Part shown: positions 61,601 through 64,000 of the stretch, one piece after another
How the letters are laid out: the number at the start of each line of letters is the position of its first letter
Numbering within the stretch: the stretch's first letter is position 1
From: Chloroflexota bacterium
GTDB taxonomy: Bacteria > Chloroflexota > Chloroflexia > Chloroflexales > Herpetosiphonaceae
Assembly: GCA_020161265.1 (NCBI GenBank)
Contig: JAIUOC010000011.1
Coordinates: forward strand, 62,001 to 126,000
Length of the DNA stretch: 64,000 nt
Reading direction: 5' to 3'
Position numbers and translations under genes: made by a program
Notes under the pieces: model-generated
The model's database searches: none
What the model was told of the DNA's origin: nothing
What the model saw: only the letters and a program-made list of their open reading frames with translations

Positions 61601-62520
61601 AGACGCAAATAGGAAGCAGCATCGTGGCCTTCGGGAATATCAAACTCAGGCAATTCAACCCGCCCGAAATCCAGTTTCAGGTTACACATATCGGCAATTC
61701 GACGGGTATTTTCCATCGGAGCCGTGCCATAGATTTTGTAACGATCCCACATTTCGTCGCCCGACATAATGTGGTAGGTTTCGTCCATTTGATAATTTTT
61801 CGAGCACAACTCTTGGAGCGTCAAGTTGAAGCCCATCGCCATCACCCGCGAATGGGTATCGAGATCTTCACGGCGCACAAAGTGGGTATCGTTGGTTGCG
61901 ACCAAGGGCACATGCATCTCATTGGCGATTCGCACCAGTTCTTCGTTAATTTCGACCAGTTCTGGAGTATTGTTGTGCAGTTGCAATTCGATGAAATAAT
62001 TTTCAGGCCCGAATAAATCGCGGAACCAAGCCACCGTTTCGATGGCTTTTTGGCGTTGCTTGGCTTGAACTTGCTGAATCACTTCACCAGCAATACACGA
62101 TGAGGTAACAATCAAGCCTTCGTGATACTGCTCAAGCAACTGGCGATCGATCCGGGGCCGCGCAAAAATGCCCTTGCCCATACCATCGAGATGTGAGCGC
62201 GAGGTCAATTTTACCAAATTGCGATAACCAACCTCATTTTGAGCGATCAGCAGCAGGTGATAATAATTTTTGCCGCCCTTGACCATAGGATCTTTGTTGG
62301 AGTTGGGCGCGATATAGGCTTCCATGCCAATAATTGGCTTGACATTGGCTTTTTTGGCGTTGGCATAAAACTCCATTGCGCCATACATCACACCATGGTC
62401 GGTTATGGCGATGCTGTCCATCTGAAGTTCAGCCGCACGTTCGGCGATGGCCTTGGTTGTGGCATAGCCATCAAGCAAGCTATACTCCGAGTGAACGTGA
62501 AGATGGACAAAATCTTTCAT
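58636..62520 (-). CDS. dnaE: DNA polymerase III alpha subunit
   Basis: This 1294-residue replicative polymerase subunit has an N-terminal PHP domain (HLHVHSEYSLLDG, AITDHG), the catalytic palm with Asp residues in MPDIDTDF and the VFQLES site, finger motifs (RPHSTLYG region), a helix-hairpin-helix, and an OB fold (IGMINNTKRIQTKKGD). Near residues 1160-1200 is an unusual Asn/Gly-rich linker (NGNGNGHYSNGNGN), followed by an extra C-terminal domain with LHIYLPRSGNTETD. It is DnaE type, not PolC. AGAGG before ATG 62520 supports the start. Its promoter region has three DnaA boxes. Confidence 0.97.
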   Translation of the reverse strand: MKDFVHLHVHSEYSLLDGYATTKAIAERAAELQMDSIAITDHGVMYGAMEFYANAKKANVKPIIGMEAYIAPNSNKDPMVKGGKNYYHLLLIAQNEVGYRNLVKLTSRSHLDGMGKGIFARPRIDRQLLEQYHEGLIVTSSCIAGEVIQQVQAKQRQKAIETVAWFRDLFGPENYFIELQLHNNTPELVEINEELVRIANEMHVPLVATNDTHFVRREDLDTHSRVMAMGFNLTLQELCSKNYQMDETYHIMSGDEMWDRYKIYGTAPMENTRRIADMCNLKLDFGRVELPEFDIPEGHDAASYLRLICEEGLIKRCNGNPTEEYVQRLSYELDVINQTGFPDYMLIVWDYVKFARSNGIPCLPRGSAGASLVLYCLGITDVDPVQNKLLFERFLSPERLEMPDIDTDFADARRGEILDYIATKYGRENVAQIITYGTLGAKAALRDMGRVLDIPLSEVDRVAKLIPTLPVGMTIAKSLDKVPELKQIYDTDPKLRELMDWARKVEGRMKSVGTHACGIVVSRHPLENMVPLQRTTKDEHAVMAAFEGPTLAKMGLLKMDILGLTNLSVAAEALQLIEQTTGQKMWLSDIPLEDKKTFEALGRGETVDVFQLESAGMTRYLVQLKPTRVDDLYGMVALYRPGPLEQIPVYIHNKNNPHAIKYIHPILKPILEDTYGVIVYQEQIMQLLQAVAEYTLGEAYIVIKAISKKNKELMAENSVRFKEGCLRKGLTQAQADELWELILPFAGYSFNRPHSTLYGLLSYQTAWLKNNYPTEYMTATLSAASGEIDEVAKSVAEASRLGVAVSPPDVNGSKEGFTIVDIAGELPEGIKYKRGIRFGLSAIRNVGVGPIQAILKVRDESGPFSSIEDFCARVDRGVLNKRVMESLVKCGAMDSLPGTRHQKLAILDRAISAGHETQKAREAGQNSLFDMLGGGEQTSTPTISPIPFPPAATGLEMQRELLNWEKELLGMYISEHPMAQALENAPHDPGRISLGMIDKKHIGTTIRLIGMINNTKRIQTKKGDSMLVGKVEDLEGEIEFVAFPRTLEQYAELLVDDAIVQITAKVDNRRDEMQLMLESVTAFKVEQTTNKAAPAATVAVRRSVGAVEAMPEYLDDGAPMPEEPFHEDVYVEVRPTMSTPSVNSAPANGNGYAASNGNGNGHYSNGNGNHSNGNGHAEAAPAAVTIVPRPRRKVSVAPTVAPEDSSNVAIASGPRYHLHIYLPRSGNTETDIRRMQEIDRVLRGYEGDQPITIYLPNPMGQVMLEPSYRINPQEGLLSNLYSMLGQESAVLEQL

Positions 62521-62747
62521 AACAAACCTCTTCTATGGCTAGAGTTGCCCATAGCGAAAGCCGCCCACAAACTGGCGGCAAAAGAGCAAAAAATGCTTTA
62601 CACAAATTGAGTGCAAAAGGTGGTTTTTAGGCCATCGCTATGGTAGAGAAAACGCTTATTCTCAGCTTGGTGTGTCAAGGGAGCGTGTAGTTTACTCAGA
62701 ATTTGCGGTAAAAAAGCCCGTTTTGCTGGCTCCCGCTTCGTCTTTGT

Positions 62748-62753
62748 ATTATA
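62748..62753 (-). promoter_or_regulatory. -10 element of dnaE
   Basis: The minus strand reads TATAAT at 62753-62748. No strong -35 lies 16-18 bases upstream; that position is occupied by the first DnaA box. Transcription would start near 62741, giving a leader of about 220 bases, in which I see no gene. Confidence 0.65.
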
Positions 62754-62764
62754 CCATAGCTGCT

Positions 62765-62796
62765 TGTGGATAACTACGTGAATAAGCTGTGGATTA
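62765..62796 (-). promoter_or_regulatory. Three in-line DnaA boxes upstream of dnaE
   Basis: On the minus strand, TTATCCACA (62773-62765) is a perfect DnaA box, TTATTCACG (62785-62777) matches 8 of 9, and TAATCCACA (62796-62788) matches 8 of 9. All face the same way and start-to-start spacing is 12 and 11 bases, close to one helical turn. They cover the -35 position of dnaE. Confidence 0.7.
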
Positions 62797-62853
62797 AAGG
62801 TGTAAAACATTATGTCGAGGTTTCCGCATAATCGCAGCTAGTAGGTTAAACCT

Positions 62854-62893
62854 CAAGTGGGTTTGATCAAGTACCATCAATCAAACCCACTTG
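62854..62893 (-). terminator. Hairpin after the third propeller gene
   Basis: CAAGTGGGTTTGAT at 62854-62867 pairs with ATCAAACCCACTTG at 62880-62893 over 14 bases. It lies 34 bases after the propeller stop on the minus strand, without a long T-run. Confidence 0.7.
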
Positions 62894-62926
62894 GGCAGCA
62901 TCAACAGCGATTAACCAACGCCTTAT

Positions 62927-64000
62927 TTATCGCACAACTTGCGGCAAATAGCACAGATATGTTGTATTTTCGGGCGGCCCAAAGCTGAGTGCCGCTACAC
63001 CCAACGAGGGAGTTGCCCCAACATGGGTAAATTTGCCGGCAATATACAAATGCTGATCGTTGGCGCTAATTTGAGTAATTTCGCCATTGGCTGGCTGATC
63101 GAGACCTTGCCAGCTTGTACCATCCCAACGCGCTAGTGAGCCAGTTGCAACACTATCGACACGTTCGAATGGCCCACCAACATATAAAAAGTCATCGTCA
63201 TCGGCCACCAAGACATTTGGCACTTGATCAAAGGTTGCAACCAAATCACTGCTTGTGCCATTGAAACGCCGTAGCTGATTGTGCTCAAGGAAGTAAAGCG
63301 AGCCACGCCAGCCAACAATTTGCAAGCTTTTTTGGCTATCGGTAATCCCCAAAATTGCAATTTCTTGCCAGCTTGTCCCATCCCACTGTTTAAAGTACGT
63401 CTGCCAATAACCGCGTTCACCACTTGGATCAACCGCATACAATTGATCTCCGGTCATCAAGACCTTATCGCGAATAGCTAAAGGATAGTTATAAGGAGCA
63501 AGATTGCTAATTTGGCCTTGATTGATCAAAACTACCCCTTGTAAGAAATCTCCATACAAATTGCCTAAAAGTTGCGAGCCTGAAATAGTCCAAGTACTAA
63601 TCGCTGTGCTCGCGCCAAAGACATCGCTCAGCGTGCCATTGGGCTGAATTTGCCACAGATTTCGCGCAATGCTGCTAGTCGTGGTAATAGCGTGCTCGGA
63701 GCCAAAATAGCTGGTTTGATCATCAACCGAGAGCACTTGGAACAGCTGTGAAGCATTTTTGCGTAACAACGGCTGCCAACTAAGGCTATTCCAACGAAAA
63801 AGCTGTTGATCAAAGCCAATTAATGGGTTGTAATCGTTGGTATGGGCAATTGGTTGGCCTTGCTGGCCGCCAAGGCTAGCAACATTGGCATAGCGCATGG
63901 TTGTGGCAAGCGATTCAAGTTGCGTTCCATCCCAACGGACAAGGCTGCTTGGTTGACCATTGAGCGTAAAATCGCCCGCTAAATAGAGTTGGTTATCACG
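62927..64000 (-). CDS. Secreted propeller-like protein (paralogue 3), cut by the window edge
   Basis: The visible 357 residues are the C-terminal half of a protein paralogous to those at 4231 and 6521: LARWDGTSWQGLDQPANGEI, LYIAGKFTHVGATPSLGVA, ending YLCYLPQVVR. The frame continues unbroken to the edge (LYLAGDFTLNGQPSSLVRWDG), so the start and signal peptide lie outside. The conserved C-terminal tail [FYC]xxPQ(V/A)(V/M)(K/R) recurs in all three. The role is unknown and probably extracellular. Confidence 0.85.
   Translation of the reverse strand, partial: RDNQLYLAGDFTLNGQPSSLVRWDGTQLESLATTMRYANVASLGGQQGQPIAHTNDYNPLIGFDQQLFRWNSLSWQPLLRKNASQLFQVLSVDDQTSYFGSEHAITTTSSIARNLWQIQPNGTLSDVFGASTAISTWTISGSQLLGNLYGDFLQGVVLINQGQISNLAPYNYPLAIRDKVLMTGDQLYAVDPSGERGYWQTYFKQWDGTSWQEIAILGITDSQKSLQIVGWRGSLYFLEHNQLRRFNGTSSDLVATFDQVPNVLVADDDDFLYVGGPFERVDSVATGSLARWDGTSWQGLDQPANGEITQISANDQHLYIAGKFTHVGATPSLGVAALSFGPPENTTYLCYLPQVVR

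Noticed and set aside
62765-62796. Replication origin
   Set aside because: Only three DnaA boxes, no AT-rich unwinding repeats and no dnaA/dnaN neighbours; promoter control is simpler.

Overview
The window looks like chromosome of a filamentous, predatory Chloroflexota bacterium, most likely Herpetosiphon or a close relative. Base composition is near 50% GC. Support for this placement: a bacterial poly(ADP-ribose) polymerase (known from Herpetosiphon aurantiacus), paired TIGR03663/Agl23-like membrane proteins, multi-GAF signalling proteins, large secreted beta-propeller-like paralogues, and intergenic repeats built on 7-base tandem units and arms of the type CGAAGAACACGAAG. This placement is inference from gene content; no rRNA or tRNA gene was seen.

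Layout. 1-4.2 kb: edge fragment, repeat, CBS/DUF21 transporter-like protein overlapping cytidine deaminase, aldo/keto reductase, PadR regulator. 4.2-8.7 kb: two secreted propeller paralogues; a third is cut by the right edge (62.9-64 kb). 8.9-15.9 kb: AAA+ ATPase, lone receiver protein, PEP carboxylase, aldehyde dehydrogenase. 16-22.2 kb: two consecutive Agl23-like membrane glycosyltransferases, the second fused to NHL repeats. 22.3-26.5 kb: small DUF2283-like protein, aspartase/fumarase, PARP and a companion gene. 26.6-29.2 kb: MurF-alanine racemase fusion. 29.4-33.8 kb: XRE regulator, candidate small RNA, DUF3800 gene, and a class II ribonucleotide reductase gene split by a 228-base structured insertion exactly inside the predicted catalytic cysteine codon, with NrdR boxes and a DnaA box upstream. 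33.8-43 kb: histidine kinase, seven-GAF phosphatase, class II aldolase, V4R and STAS proteins. 43-50.9 kb: Tat-exported cytokinin-dehydrogenase-like oxidase, SSB, PucR regulator, and a run ending in a class III nucleotide cyclase. 51-57.6 kb: membrane glycosyltransferase, a decayed copy of the 22.3 kb gene, TPR and CsbD proteins, secreted metalloprotease, ECF sigma factor and two TRTP-repeat surface proteins. 57.6-62.9 kb: orphan CARF-domain protein and DNA polymerase III alpha, whose promoter carries three in-line DnaA boxes.

The observation most worth following is the RNR insertion (31593-31820, minus strand). Removing it restores one reading frame and the expected NPCGE motif. The insertion is compact and rich in GNRA-type hairpins. 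Its termini fit the group I rule (exon ends in U, insertion ends in G) and a 4-bp P1-like helix is possible, but I could not find a group I P7 core. An omega-RNA/HEARO-like mobile RNA is the main alternative. Other candidates are the PARP operon, the orphan CARF protein, and a strong-promoter small RNA convergent with a DUF3800 gene. DNA precursor synthesis (RNR) and replication (dnaE) both have DnaA boxes in their upstream regions, which suggests coordinated control.
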